Below, in pieces: positions 52,236-60,008 of a DNA stretch of 60,008 nucleotides; positions within the stretch are counted from its first letter, which is position 1; each line of letters opens with the position of its first letter. The DNA lies in assembly GCA_964544085.1 (NCBI GenBank), contig CAZIZT010000011.1:1-60008 (forward strand), in the 5' to 3' direction. The translations under genes were made by a program, and so were the position numbers. The notes below the pieces were generated by a model. It was not told where the DNA came from. It ran no database searches and saw only the letters and a program-made list of their open reading frames with translations. The DNA is from CAZIZT01 sp964544085 (GTDB lineage Bacteria > Campylobacterota_A > Desulfurellia > Desulfurellales > Hippeaceae).

Positions 52236-52264
52236 ATTATGCCAAAAAAACCAGACAAAGTCAA
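52236..52264 (-). promoter_or_regulatory. Promoter of acs
   Basis: On the minus strand, TTGACT (52264-52259), 17 bases and CATAAT (52241-52236), about 45 bases before the acs start. Confidence 0.6.
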
Positions 52265-52291
52265 ATCCTGCTGCGTTACGATCTGGATAAA

Positions 52292-52320
52292 TTGAATTTT
52301 TAGACCAAAGAGGGTAATAT
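52292..52320 (+). promoter_or_regulatory. Promoter of the ychF operon
   Basis: TTGAAT (52292-52297), 17 bases, TAATAT (52315-52320). The ychF start follows at 52354 after GAAGGAG. Confidence 0.6.
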
Positions 52321-52353
52321 GCCATCTGTACAGTTAACGCTGAAGGAGATGCT

Positions 52354-53448
52354 ATGGGTTTCAAATGCGGTATTGTGGGTCTTCCCAATGTGGGTAAATC
52401 GACGACCTTTAATGCTTTGAGTAATCAGCAGGCAGAGGCGTCAAATTTTCCATTCTGCACCATAGATCCAAATGTTGGAATTGTTCCAGTGAAAGATGAG
52501 AGACTCTACAGGATAGCTGAGCTGGTGCAACCGGCAAAGGTGACACCAGCTGTGGTGGAGTTTGTGGACATAGCGGGCCTTGTTAAAGGAGCAAGTACCG
52601 GTGCGGGTCTTGGCAACAGATTTCTCTCTCATATACGTGATGTTCAGGTGATTGTGCATGTTGTTCGTTGTTTTGAGAATGAGGATATTGTTCACCAGGA
52701 AGGCACAATTGATCCGGTAAGGGACATTGAGATTGTTGACACGGAACTTATACTTGCTGATCTGCAAACCGTTGAGAATAGATACTTGAAAACGCAGAGG
52801 CTTGCAAAGTCCGGTGATAAGTCGCTTAAGAAACAACTGGAGCTTCTGGATGAGATCAAAAGGACTTTAAATAACGGAGTTGCCCTCAGAAAAGCAAAGC
52901 TTGATGATGAAGCCAGGTCGCTTGCTGAGGAGTTGAGGCTTTTGAGCTTGAAGCCTGTGATATACGTTGCCAACGTACCTGAGGATCAGATAGAAGGCAA
53001 CGAGTATTCGGAGAAGGTGGTTGAAGTGGCTCGGGAGGAGTCAGCTCCTGTTGTTGTTCTCTCAAGCAAGATTGAAGAGCAGATCTCGAGGCTCACAAGC
53101 GATGAGGAAAAAAGGGAATTCATGGAGATGCTGGGTATAAGGGAATCTGGTCTTGATAGACTTGCCCGTGAGGGCTACAGGATGCTTGGCTTGATAAGTT
53201 TCTTCACAGCAGGCAAGAAGGAAGCTCGTAGCTGGACGATAAAACGTGGTACAACAGCGAAGGAGGCAGCTGGTGTTATTCACAGTGATATTGAGCGTGG
53301 TTTCATAAGGGCTGAGGTTATTGCATACGATGACTATATTGCAGCAGGCGGTGAGAAGCAGGCTAAAGAGAAAGGCTTGATGCGCCTTGAGGGTAAGGAT
53401 TACGTCGTTCAGGACGGTGATGTGATCTACTTCAGGTTTAACGTATGA
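52354..53448 (+). CDS. ychF: Redox-regulated ATPase/GTPase YchF (Obg family)
   Basis: The 364-residue protein has G1 GLPNVGKST near residue 9, the switch II region DIAGLVKGASTGAGLGN, the coiled-coil arm (about 140-200) and the C-terminal TGS domain ending VQDGDVIYFRFNV. YchF binds ribosomes and tends to prefer ATP. It begins an operon whose next gene, ribF, overlaps by 4 bp. Confidence 0.97.
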   Translation: MGFKCGIVGLPNVGKSTTFNALSNQQAEASNFPFCTIDPNVGIVPVKDERLYRIAELVQPAKVTPAVVEFVDIAGLVKGASTGAGLGNRFLSHIRDVQVIVHVVRCFENEDIVHQEGTIDPVRDIEIVDTELILADLQTVENRYLKTQRLAKSGDKSLKKQLELLDEIKRTLNNGVALRKAKLDDEARSLAEELRLLSLKPVIYVANVPEDQIEGNEYSEKVVEVAREESAPVVVLSSKIEEQISRLTSDEEKREFMEMLGIRESGLDRLAREGYRMLGLISFFTAGKKEARSWTIKRGTTAKEAAGVIHSDIERGFIRAEVIAYDDYIAAGGEKQAKEKGLMRLEGKDYVVQDGDVIYFRFNV

Positions 53449-54359
53449 AGATCATCAGACACATAGATGGTAGCTGTCCCATAAAGGATCCTGTTGTTGC
53501 ACTCGGCAACTTCGACGGCTTGCACCTCGGTCATCAAGAACTTATAAAGAAAACCGTTGAGAAATCCAGGGCAATAGATGGAACGCCTGTGCTATTCACA
53601 TTTTATCCTCATCCATTGAAGGTTGTGTCTCCGGGTAAGGAGCCGCTGATCATACAGAGCTTCAAGGAAAAGGTCAGAATAGCAGAAAAGCTTGGTATCA
53701 AGGTGGTGGTTTGCGTTCGTTTTACACCTGAGTTTGCAAGCCTGGAGCCAGAGCTTTTTGTTGAGGAGATCCTGCTGAAGAGGCTTTCGGTTAGGTGTGT
53801 GTGCGTGGGCCACGATTACACCTTCGGCAAGGATGCAAAGGGTGGCGTGAAAACACTAAAGGAGCTGTCAAAGCGGTTCGATTTTGAGTTGATTGTTATA
53901 CCACCTGTAAAGATTGATGGTATGGTGGTTAGCTCAACGGCTATAAGAGAATTCCTCAGAAAAGGGGATGTTGTTAATGCAAACAGGTTTCTTGGCAGAC
54001 CCTATAGAATCAGCGGCTATGTCAGGAAAGGAGCAGGTAGAGGTTCTACTTTTGGTTTCCCTACTGCCAACATTTATCCAAAGGGTGGAGTTATAGTGAT
54101 GGACGGTGTCTATGCCGGCTATGCTTATGTGGATTCGAAGAAGTACAGGGCTGCTATCAATGTTGGTACCAATCCCACCTTCAAGGGTACAACAAGGCAC
54201 GTGGAGGCTTTTCTTATAGATTTTAGCTCAAATATATACGGCAAGCGCATGGAGATAGATTTTATCGATTTTATCAGGCCTGAGAAGCGCTTCAGGAGGA
54301 TTGATGATCTGGTTAGACAGATTAAACGTGATGTAGAAGAGGTCAAAAAGAGGCTTTGA
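53445..54359 (+). CDS. ribF: Bifunctional riboflavin kinase / FAD synthetase
   Basis: The 304-residue enzyme has an N-terminal FAD synthetase part with ALGNFDGLHLGHQELI near residue 20 and ISSTAIR-type VVSSTAIREFL near 165, and a C-terminal riboflavin kinase domain with GRGSTFGFPTANI and VDGVYAG-like MDGVYAGYAY. It makes FMN and FAD, useful to the nitroreductase encoded next. It overlaps ychF by 4 bp. Confidence 0.97.
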   Translation: MKIIRHIDGSCPIKDPVVALGNFDGLHLGHQELIKKTVEKSRAIDGTPVLFTFYPHPLKVVSPGKEPLIIQSFKEKVRIAEKLGIKVVVCVRFTPEFASLEPELFVEEILLKRLSVRCVCVGHDYTFGKDAKGGVKTLKELSKRFDFELIVIPPVKIDGMVVSSTAIREFLRKGDVVNANRFLGRPYRISGYVRKGAGRGSTFGFPTANIYPKGGVIVMDGVYAGYAYVDSKKYRAAINVGTNPTFKGTTRHVEAFLIDFSSNIYGKRMEIDFIDFIRPEKRFRRIDDLVRQIKRDVEEVKKRL

Positions 54360-54376
54360 GAGTGAAGGAGGTTGCC

Positions 54377-55045
54377 ATGAACGTTGTTGATGCGGTGAAA
54401 CAGAGGTTCTCGGTGAGGGCATATCTCGATAAACCTGTCGACAAAGAAACGGTGTATAAGATTCTGGATATTGCAAGGTTTGCACCATCAGGACACAACA
54501 CTCAGCCGTGGGAAGTTATAGTCCTTATGGGTGAAACCAAAGATAGGGTCAGCAGAAAACTTATCGATGCTGTGAACAGCGGACGGGAGCGAAGGTATGA
54601 TTTCAATTACGGTTCAAAAGATGCGCCTGACTTCATCAAAGCTCGCAGAAAGGCTTGCAACGTTAAGGTTTTTCAGCATAAAGGCATAGATCCAAAAGTG
54701 GATAAGGAGAAACTGAAGGAGCATATACTTGAGAACTTCCGATTCTTCGGGGCTCCTGTGGACCTGCTGATCATGAGGGATAGGCGTCTGGGCGAAGAAG
54801 CATTTGTGGATCTGGGGATATTTGCCCAGACGATAATGCTTACGGCACTCGAGTTTGGTCTTGCTACATGTCCGCAGACATCTGTTGTTGCGTATGCTGA
54901 TGTGTTGCATGAAGAGCTCAATATACCACAGGAGAAGATGATCGTTATGTCTATTGTCCTTGGTTATCCTGATATGGAAGCTCATATAAATAAACTCAGG
55001 ATGGACAGGGAGCCGGTTGAGAAGTTTGCCGTTTTCTACCAGTAG
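54377..55045 (+). CDS. Nitroreductase-family FMN protein
   Basis: The frame is open from a TTG at 54356, but the ATG at 54377 is preceded by GAAGGAGG. The 222-residue product shows KQRFSVRAYLDKPVD with the FMN-binding arginines, RFAPSGHNTQPWEV near residue 37 and the late VLGYPDME. Such enzymes use NAD(P)H and FMN to reduce quinones or nitro compounds. The real substrate is unknown. It lies between ribF and recG. Confidence 0.92.
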   Translation: MNVVDAVKQRFSVRAYLDKPVDKETVYKILDIARFAPSGHNTQPWEVIVLMGETKDRVSRKLIDAVNSGRERRYDFNYGSKDAPDFIKARRKACNVKVFQHKGIDPKVDKEKLKEHILENFRFFGAPVDLLIMRDRRLGEEAFVDLGIFAQTIMLTALEFGLATCPQTSVVAYADVLHEELNIPQEKMIVMSIVLGYPDMEAHINKLRMDREPVEKFAVFYQ

Positions 55046-55050
55046 GGTCG

Positions 55051-57198
55051 ATGCAGAAGGAGAGCCTGTTTCGCAAGACGCTGGATAAGCTTGAAAGCAG
55101 ACTGCTAAAGGCTCTTTTTGAGAAGGATTTCCAGGCTGTTTTCAAGCTTCTGAAGAAGGAAGAGAGTCTTCTTAAATTTGAGAAGTGCGCCAGGTGGTTG
55201 CTTTCCAGTATAGATCCGGTCCATGATAAGTCTGTCGGCAAGCTCATTGAAAAAGGATTTGAAAGAAATGTAGACCTGCTATACATAAAACCTTTGAGGG
55301 TAGAGGATTACTCCATCAGGCCCGTTAGTGTTGATGGGGATTACTACGCTGTTCGTGGAAAGGTGATTGCCAAAAGTCAATCAAAAGGCGTGATAAGCCT
55401 GACCCTTGCTACAGAAAATGGTTTTGTTTTCTGTTACTGGTTTAGGCTTACGGCATTCACGAAGCGCTTGATCGCATCTGTTTCTATAGGCGATGAGATA
55501 ATCTGTGAATCACAGGTCAAAATTAAAGCCGGCAGGGTACAGATGTACCACCCACGAATTGTTAGACCGGACAAGTTCAGGGAGCGAAAGGAGATGGTAT
55601 ATCCCACCGTTGCAGGTGTAAAACCGAAGAAACTGGCAGAGATCATCCGGAAAATCATGCTTGAGCAACCCCGGACCCCTTATGATTTTTTGCCTTACAC
55701 GGTTATAGCAAGAAACAGGCTTCCTTTTTTGAGCGATGTATTGGGGAACATGCACTCAGGCGCATCGGAGAATAGGTATATAAAGCGTCTGAAGTATGAG
55801 GAGCTATTTCTGTTAATCTTTGGTTTGAAATTGCAACAGAAGCGTCTTACGTCAAAGCGTGCACCAAAAATAAAATGGGATCAGTCGTTTCTTGATAGAT
55901 TGATCGATGCGCTACCATTCAGGCTAACGGATGACCAGAAAAGTGCGCTATCCCAGATTGTGGGTGATATGAGTCAGGATAAGCCCATGCTGAGACTGCT
56001 TCAGGGTGATGTAGGATGTGGCAAGACAGTCGTGGCTCTTCTTGCGGCCGCTGTTGCTGTGGAAAACGGTTATCAGGTGGCATTTATGGCGCCAACTCAG
56101 CCACTTGCCCAGCAGATATACACTGAAGCCCTTAAACTTGTTCAGGTTTACGATAAACTGAAACCGGTGCTCCTTACCGGTGTGAGCAAGGATAAAGAGG
56201 CGCTTTACGACGACATAGCTCAACACAGGGTCAACCTTGTGGTCGGTACTCACGCATTGCTGCAGGAGGGCGTGGACTTTAACAGGCTCGGACTTGTGAT
56301 TATTGATGAGCAGCACAGATTTGGTGTGGAACAGCGTAAAACCCTGATGAGCAAGGGTGAGTTTCCGCATGTGTTGATTATGAGTGCAACACCCATTCCT
56401 CGAAGCCTTTCTATGGTGCTTTACTCAAGAAGCGATCTTACAACTATAAAACAGAAGCCAGCTGGCAGGGGCAGGGTAAAATCGTTGCACTTCTATCAGG
56501 ATGAACGAAACAAGGCTTATGGGATCGTGCTTGAAGAATTAAAAAAATCACATCAGGCTTATGTTGTGGCGCCGCTTATAGAAACCTCAGAAACGCTTGC
56601 CGACGTTGAGAATGTGACGAAGCTATTTAGAGAACTAAAGAGGAAATACTTTGACTCCTACAGGGTTGAGCTGCTGCACGGTCACCTTAAACCTGCCGTA
56701 AAAGAACAGATAGTGAACTCCTTTAGAGAAGGGTTGATTGATGTTCTTGTTAGTACCACTGTTATCGAAGTGGGCATAGACTCTCCAAATGCTACGGTGA
56801 TTGTTGTGGAAAATGCTGAACGTTTTGGTCTTGCGCAGTTGCATCAGCTAAGGGGACGTGTAGGGAGAAGCACCCTTGATGCCTATGCTATTTTCATCAC
56901 ATCTCGGAACCTATCGGAAATGGCAAAGGAGCGCATCAAAGCGTTACTCTCCACCCAGGATGGATTTGAGATATCCGAACTGGATTATAAACTGAGGGGA
57001 TCGGGAGAGATCATAGGCACAAGGCAACACGGCAGGGATCTGAGTTTTGCGGATTTGCTGGCAGATAAAGAGATAGTGGCTGCCGTAAAGGATGATGTTG
57101 AAAGGCTCTTGAAAATGAATTATCCTGTAAATGAAGGCTTGAAGATGATGCTTGAGTATAGATGGCAGCGCAGATTTGGTTACATGAATGTGGGGTGA
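55051..57198 (+). CDS. recG: ATP-dependent DNA helicase RecG
   Basis: The 715-residue helicase remodels stalled replication forks and Holliday junctions. Motif I GDVGCGKT lies near residue 325, the DEAH-type box reads DEQHRFGVEQR, motif III MSATPIPRS, motif VI QLHQLRGRVGRS. The N-terminal wedge/OB domain (about 90-190) is less conserved but present. The start at 55051 has little ribosome site and is 5 bp after the nitroreductase. Confidence 0.97.
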   Translation: MQKESLFRKTLDKLESRLLKALFEKDFQAVFKLLKKEESLLKFEKCARWLLSSIDPVHDKSVGKLIEKGFERNVDLLYIKPLRVEDYSIRPVSVDGDYYAVRGKVIAKSQSKGVISLTLATENGFVFCYWFRLTAFTKRLIASVSIGDEIICESQVKIKAGRVQMYHPRIVRPDKFRERKEMVYPTVAGVKPKKLAEIIRKIMLEQPRTPYDFLPYTVIARNRLPFLSDVLGNMHSGASENRYIKRLKYEELFLLIFGLKLQQKRLTSKRAPKIKWDQSFLDRLIDALPFRLTDDQKSALSQIVGDMSQDKPMLRLLQGDVGCGKTVVALLAAAVAVENGYQVAFMAPTQPLAQQIYTEALKLVQVYDKLKPVLLTGVSKDKEALYDDIAQHRVNLVVGTHALLQEGVDFNRLGLVIIDEQHRFGVEQRKTLMSKGEFPHVLIMSATPIPRSLSMVLYSRSDLTTIKQKPAGRGRVKSLHFYQDERNKAYGIVLEELKKSHQAYVVAPLIETSETLADVENVTKLFRELKRKYFDSYRVELLHGHLKPAVKEQIVNSFREGLIDVLVSTTVIEVGIDSPNATVIVVENAERFGLAQLHQLRGRVGRSTLDAYAIFITSRNLSEMAKERIKALLSTQDGFEISELDYKLRGSGEIIGTRQHGRDLSFADLLADKEIVAAVKDDVERLLKMNYPVNEGLKMMLEYRWQRRFGYMNVG

Positions 57199-57201
57199 TG
57201 T

Positions 57202-57990
57202 ATGAGGATAGCAATAGCGCAGATGAGTATTGAGCCGGGTGATATAGAGAAAAACCTTAAGAAGGGCATTGATTTGATTAAAGAAGCGCAGAGCCGGGAA
57301 TGCGATCTGATTTTGCTGCCTGAGGTATGGACGACCGGATTTAAGTTTAGAAGTTTGAAGGAGCTTGCGAAGAGGGCTGATGAGTACATTGGTGCTGTCA
57401 GAGAAGTTTCACGTGATATGCTTATATGTGGTACCTATGTGCTTGACGACCCAGAAAGTGATAAGCTCGTTTATAACAGCTTTCTTGCCTTTTACGGAGG
57501 CAGAGAGCTTTTCAGATACGATAAGAGCATGCTGTTCTCCGTTACAGGCGAGGATCGTTATTTCAAGTCGGGCAATCTTGATCAAGAATGTGTTTTCGAC
57601 TTTAGAGGAGTGACTATAGGTGTTACTGTCTGCTATGAGTTGAGATTTCCGGAACTTTTCAGAAGGGCAAGCTTTAGAGGGGCAAAAATCCATCTTCACC
57701 CTGCAATCTGGCCCATGACACGCCTGGATCACTGGCTGACTCTGACACGAGCGCGTGCCATTGAGAATCAGGTTTATCTGTTGTGCACGAATGGTACAGG
57801 CATTAGCGGCAAATGGGAGCTTGCCGGTCATTCCGCAATATATTCACCATGGGGTGAGGTAAAAGCAAATCTTGAAACCTCAGTGGATATTGCCTGGGTG
57901 GATTTCGATGATTCTCTAATAGAGGAGGTCAGGGAAAAGATCCCCAGCCTGAAGGACAGTACTCGATATCTTTCAGGTAAATACCTTTAA
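57202..57990 (+). CDS. Carbon-nitrogen hydrolase, nitrilase family (omega-amidase-like)
   Basis: The 262-residue protein has the full Glu-Lys-Cys triad: Glu in LLPEVWTTGF near residue 40, Lys in DKSMLFSV near 107 and Cys in GVTVCYELRFPELFR near 141. The WPMTRLDHW segment is like YafV/Nit2 omega-amidases, which deaminate 2-oxoglutaramate. The substrate call is tentative. It follows recG by 3 bp; the end overlaps the converging zinc-finger gene by 18 bp. Confidence 0.92.
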   Translation: MRIAIAQMSIEPGDIEKNLKKGIDLIKEAQSRECDLILLPEVWTTGFKFRSLKELAKRADEYIGAVREVSRDMLICGTYVLDDPESDKLVYNSFLAFYGGRELFRYDKSMLFSVTGEDRYFKSGNLDQECVFDFRGVTIGVTVCYELRFPELFRRASFRGAKIHLHPAIWPMTRLDHWLTLTRARAIENQVYLLCTNGTGISGKWELAGHSAIYSPWGEVKANLETSVDIAWVDFDDSLIEEVREKIPSLKDSTRYLSGKYL

Positions 57991-58302
57991 CGGTGTATCC
58001 GGTTTCTTTTTGAACTCGCCTCTTTTTATCGCCTCTTCTATATCCCTTTGGGCCTGTTCACGCATCTTGCGGAGATGCTCTTTTTCGTCTTTGATTCTAC
58101 CTCTTTGTTTTGCGACTTTAAGCAAGCGTTCACCAACCTTTCTTCCGGCATACTCAATCGTTTCCTTGGGGAAAAAGGTGGCACCGCATCCAGGGCATCT
58201 ATAGACCTCTATGTCTTTTACGACAAGCATTTCGCCCTTTACAGGTCTTCTGAATGGGGTTGTAACCTTGATCATGTCTCTGCCACAGTACTTGCATCTC
58301 AT
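57973..58302 (-). CDS. YgiT-type zinc finger protein
   Basis: The 109-residue protein has CKYCGRD at residues 3-9 and CPGCGATFF near 35-43, the YgiT/MqsA zinc finger with GE..VVKDIEVYRC between. A basic, helical C-terminal half follows, not a clear MqsA HTH. In E. coli the same finger belongs to the antitoxin of MqsR, but no toxin gene is adjacent. It may be a stand-alone metal-binding or regulatory protein. AGGAGG is 12 bases upstream of the ATG. Confidence 0.8.
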   Translation of the reverse strand: MRCKYCGRDMIKVTTPFRRPVKGEMLVVKDIEVYRCPGCGATFFPKETIEYAGRKVGERLLKVAKQRGRIKDEKEHLRKMREQAQRDIEEAIKRGEFKKKPDTPLKVFT

Positions 58303-58337
58303 TGTCTTAGAAAACCTCCTCTGCTTAAGAATGGAAC

Positions 58338-58364
58338 AGGGAGACCCCCCAAAAGGATCTCCCT
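58338..58364 (-). terminator. Hairpin after the CoA-transferase operon
   Basis: On the minus strand, AGGGAGA pairs with TCTCCCT with inner CC/GG pairs around a short loop, directly downstream of the CoA-transferase stop. The T-run is weak on this strand, so it may be leaky and let transcription reach the zinc-finger gene. Confidence 0.5.
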
Positions 58365-58374
58365 TCTAATTTTT

Positions 58375-59451
58375 TTAACCTTTTACTTTGACCCTCCAGG
58401 GCTTGCCTGTCTGTTTCTCGTACTCAACCTCTCTGAGCGTCTTTCTGCTCAGGTAGATCCTTGTTGGGTCAACGATCATCCTCAGAACCTTAAGCTGCTC
58501 TATGGTAGGAGAGGGCGTCTCGGGTACATCGTCAGTAGGCTTGAGGACCTTTCCGCTTCTATCCTTCAACTCCCACCCAACGTTTTCAATTACGTCTTTC
58601 AGACTGACACCGGGATGGATACTTCTCAGTCTCATATCGTAGGTGCCATCCTCAGGATAGTTCTCAAGCACGCATATATCGGATGTCATGATGCCCTTAC
58701 CGCCTCGGGGGACACCGTAATCCCATCGTGTTTCTCCCTCAGGACCCCTTGCAGCTGCCATGGTTGTCAGGTAGCACACATGCGGTGGGAACCTTCTCTT
58801 TTCCTGAACCATGATGGCAAGCGTGAAGTCGGACTGCTGACCGATTGGGTTGGCGCCGCCGGATCCTGTAAATCTCACTTTAGGACCAAGCTTGACGTCA
58901 TTCTCCCTTTCTTTCTGGGTTCTTTCGCCTTTCTTTATGATAGACGGGAAATAACCCATTCTGCCCTCTTTCTCCTTATCCCAGATGGCTGTGGAGTTGA
59001 TGTTTCCATACTCGTCGTACTCAGCGCCACCCAGAACACCACCTGTAACATAGCCCCTCTGCTCGTATGTACCGAATGCGTCGGCCATAGAAAGTGCTGT
59101 GGAAGCCATGTATGTACCTCTGATGTCGGCAACGGAGATTGGAACGTGCTCGAATTTGGGATCGAGCATTCCAGCTTCCATAACCGTGATTGCTGTGGGG
59201 TTAATTGTGTGCTGTGCCTCTGCCATTGTCAGAACCGGCAATCCCGTACCGACAAACATCGAGGCACCGTATGGGATCATTGTGGATCCGGAAATGGCAA
59301 GAAGCTCGATAGTTGTAAACTCATCCGGCGGCAGATCATATTCCTTACAGTATGCTTCGTATTCTGCATCACTGATACCCGAGTTAAAATCTTTGACCAG
59401 TTCTATAATCTCATCAACGCTTGCTATTTTAACGGGAACCTGTACAGCCAT
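58375..59451 (-). CDS. CoA-transferase subunit B, glutaconate CoA-transferase-like (family I)
   Basis: The 358-residue protein has the family I active-site region TVMEAGMLD near residue 90, matching the catalytic Glu in VESGLMD of glutaconate CoA-transferase GctB, then GGVLGGAEYDEYGNINST and the hallmark RFTGSGGANPI. It is about 90 residues longer than GctB, with extra sequence at the N-terminus (residues 1-50), in the middle and at the C-terminus. It would move CoA between acids; the substrate is not certain. GGGAGG precedes the ATG. It is cotranscribed with the A subunit, 11 bp apart. Confidence 0.85.
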   Translation of the reverse strand: MAVQVPVKIASVDEIIELVKDFNSGISDAEYEAYCKEYDLPPDEFTTIELLAISGSTMIPYGASMFVGTGLPVLTMAEAQHTINPTAITVMEAGMLDPKFEHVPISVADIRGTYMASTALSMADAFGTYEQRGYVTGGVLGGAEYDEYGNINSTAIWDKEKEGRMGYFPSIIKKGERTQKERENDVKLGPKVRFTGSGGANPIGQQSDFTLAIMVQEKRRFPPHVCYLTTMAAARGPEGETRWDYGVPRGGKGIMTSDICVLENYPEDGTYDMRLRSIHPGVSLKDVIENVGWELKDRSGKVLKPTDDVPETPSPTIEQLKVLRMIVDPTRIYLSRKTLREVEYEKQTGKPWRVKVKG

Positions 59452-59462
59452 ATTTACCTCCC

Positions 59463-60008
59463 TTATTTTCCTATAGGTCTATAGAGATCGGGCTTGTAAC
59501 CGTATTTTGCGTCTGCCCTTAATTCATAAAGCCTTGCGAATCCCGTGGCACCGCTCGGGCATGTGTACTTCGCCTCTATGTTACCGAACTTGAAGTAATC
59601 CGTACCGACCTTGTTCTGCAGGAAATCCCACTCATCCTTACCAACAATGTTATGCCAGTACTCGGCAAGCGCCTTCTTACCGTCGTTTGTGGCGGCTGCC
59701 CTGTTAGCCTTAATGTAGAACATCCACCACATCCAGTCGTAGTCGTAGTAATATGTGCTACCGGTTGGATAGCAGCCCCATGGAGCTTCGAGTATTGCAT
59801 CAACATGTGTGAACGGGATCTGATTCTGGGAGGGCCTGTATCTGAGCTCCTCTTCCGGTACGATCTTCTCTGCAGAGATTACCAGGTACTTGGCTGAAAT
59901 GGACTGCTCCACATCCGGAACAAGGAGTCCCTCAATCCTTGCCGTTCCTTTTTCGCCAACCCTTTGCACATGTGTGGTTGTCACATAAGGAATGGCAGGC
60001 GGATACAG
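59463..60008 (-). CDS. CoA-transferase subunit A, cut off by the window end
   Basis: The frame is open to the right edge, so the N-terminal part is missing; the visible 181 codons are the C-terminal part of the subunit. Patterns such as GLLVPDVEQS, HVDAILEAPWGCYPTGS and an unusually aromatic stretch YYYDYDWMWWMFYIKANR are seen. It pairs with the B subunit just downstream. The aromatic run resembles the glutaconate CoA-transferase A end, where a similar tail occurs after the HAPWGSHP-like motif. Confidence 0.8.
   Translation of the reverse strand: MYPPAIPYVTTTHVQRVGEKGTARIEGLLVPDVEQSISAKYLVISAEKIVPEEELRYRPSQNQIPFTHVDAILEAPWGCYPTGSTYYYDYDWMWWMFYIKANRAAATNDGKKALAEYWHNIVGKDEWDFLQNKVGTDYFKFGNIEAKYTCPSGATGFARLYELRADAKYGYKPDLYRPIGK

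Noticed and set aside
58048..59484. 478-codon plus-strand frame
   Set aside because: It is antisense to the zinc-finger and CoA-transferase genes, which have clear motifs; its composition (very Cys-, His- and Ser-rich) is that of a shadow frame.

Overview
This is ordinary chromosomal DNA from an anaerobic, Gram-negative bacterium. It is tightly packed, with many 1-20 bp overlaps between genes and frequent GTG and TTG starts. The gene set best fits a sulfur- or fatty-acid-metabolising anaerobe of the Desulfurellales (Hippea-like) or a deltaproteobacterial relative. It includes orange-protein-type MinD/ferredoxin ATPases, a Tat-exported split-Soret-type cytochrome, the DUF39/UPF0280/NIL-ferredoxin homocysteine genes, acetyl-CoA synthetase, succinyl-CoA synthetase and a glutaconate-type CoA-transferase. 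The taxon is an inference from gene content; there is no rRNA in the window. No prophage, insertion sequence or CRISPR array was seen.

Layout. 1-8.6 kb: the 3' part of a CAT tRNA, then a minus-strand housekeeping run (lepB, lepA, a ThiD2-type kinase, a PLD-like lipoprotein, guaB, glyS, glyQ, xth). 8.7-12.1 kb: an ASKHA/[2Fe-2S] RACo-like activator and a DUF505-like protein. 12.2-14.3 kb: a long leader with two palindromes, then a split-Soret-type cytochrome c and a membrane cytochrome b. 14.4-18.2 kb: a roadblock protein, tRNA-Phe, rpsT, then an operon of DUF5320, NifX-like, two MinD/ferredoxin ATPases and a DUF59 protein. 18.2-22.4 kb: a patatin-like lipase (minus) and an iron operon of a NifX-methyltransferase fusion, a small membrane protein, feoA and feoB. 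22.4-30.3 kb: an AsmA-like protein, an RNase HI, a sigma-54 two-component pair, sucCD and a ferritin-like protein. 30.5-32.3 kb: a polyamine operon (speD, pyruvoyl arginine decarboxylase, agmatinase). 32.3-36.0 kb: a HAD phosphatase, TonB, a second RNase HI, a zinc-ribbon protein, a Nif3-like protein and a CAT tRNA. 36.4-40.5 kb: a diguanylate cyclase with an oxygen-binding diiron-type domain, then the homocysteine trio. 40.5-45.4 kb: gap-pgk-tpiA-secG-SBP operon (minus). 45.7-50.2 kb: livJHMGF. 50.2-58 kb: acs, ychF, ribF, nitroreductase, recG and a nitrilase-family amidase. 58-60 kb: a YgiT-type zinc finger and a CoA-transferase pair, the second gene cut by the window end.

How the parts fit. 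Central carbon genes (acs, sucCD, CoA-transferase, gap-pgk-tpi) and amino-acid import (liv) suggest growth on small organic acids or amino acids with gluconeogenesis. Iron and Fe-S handling is strongly represented (FeoAB, NifX/MinD/DUF59, NIL-ferredoxin, ferritin-like, cytochromes). The least explained units are the NifX-methyltransferase fusion ahead of feoAB, the orange-protein-like cluster with a GFGR-repeat protein, the split-Soret/cytochrome b pair, and the predicted O2-sensing diguanylate cyclase.
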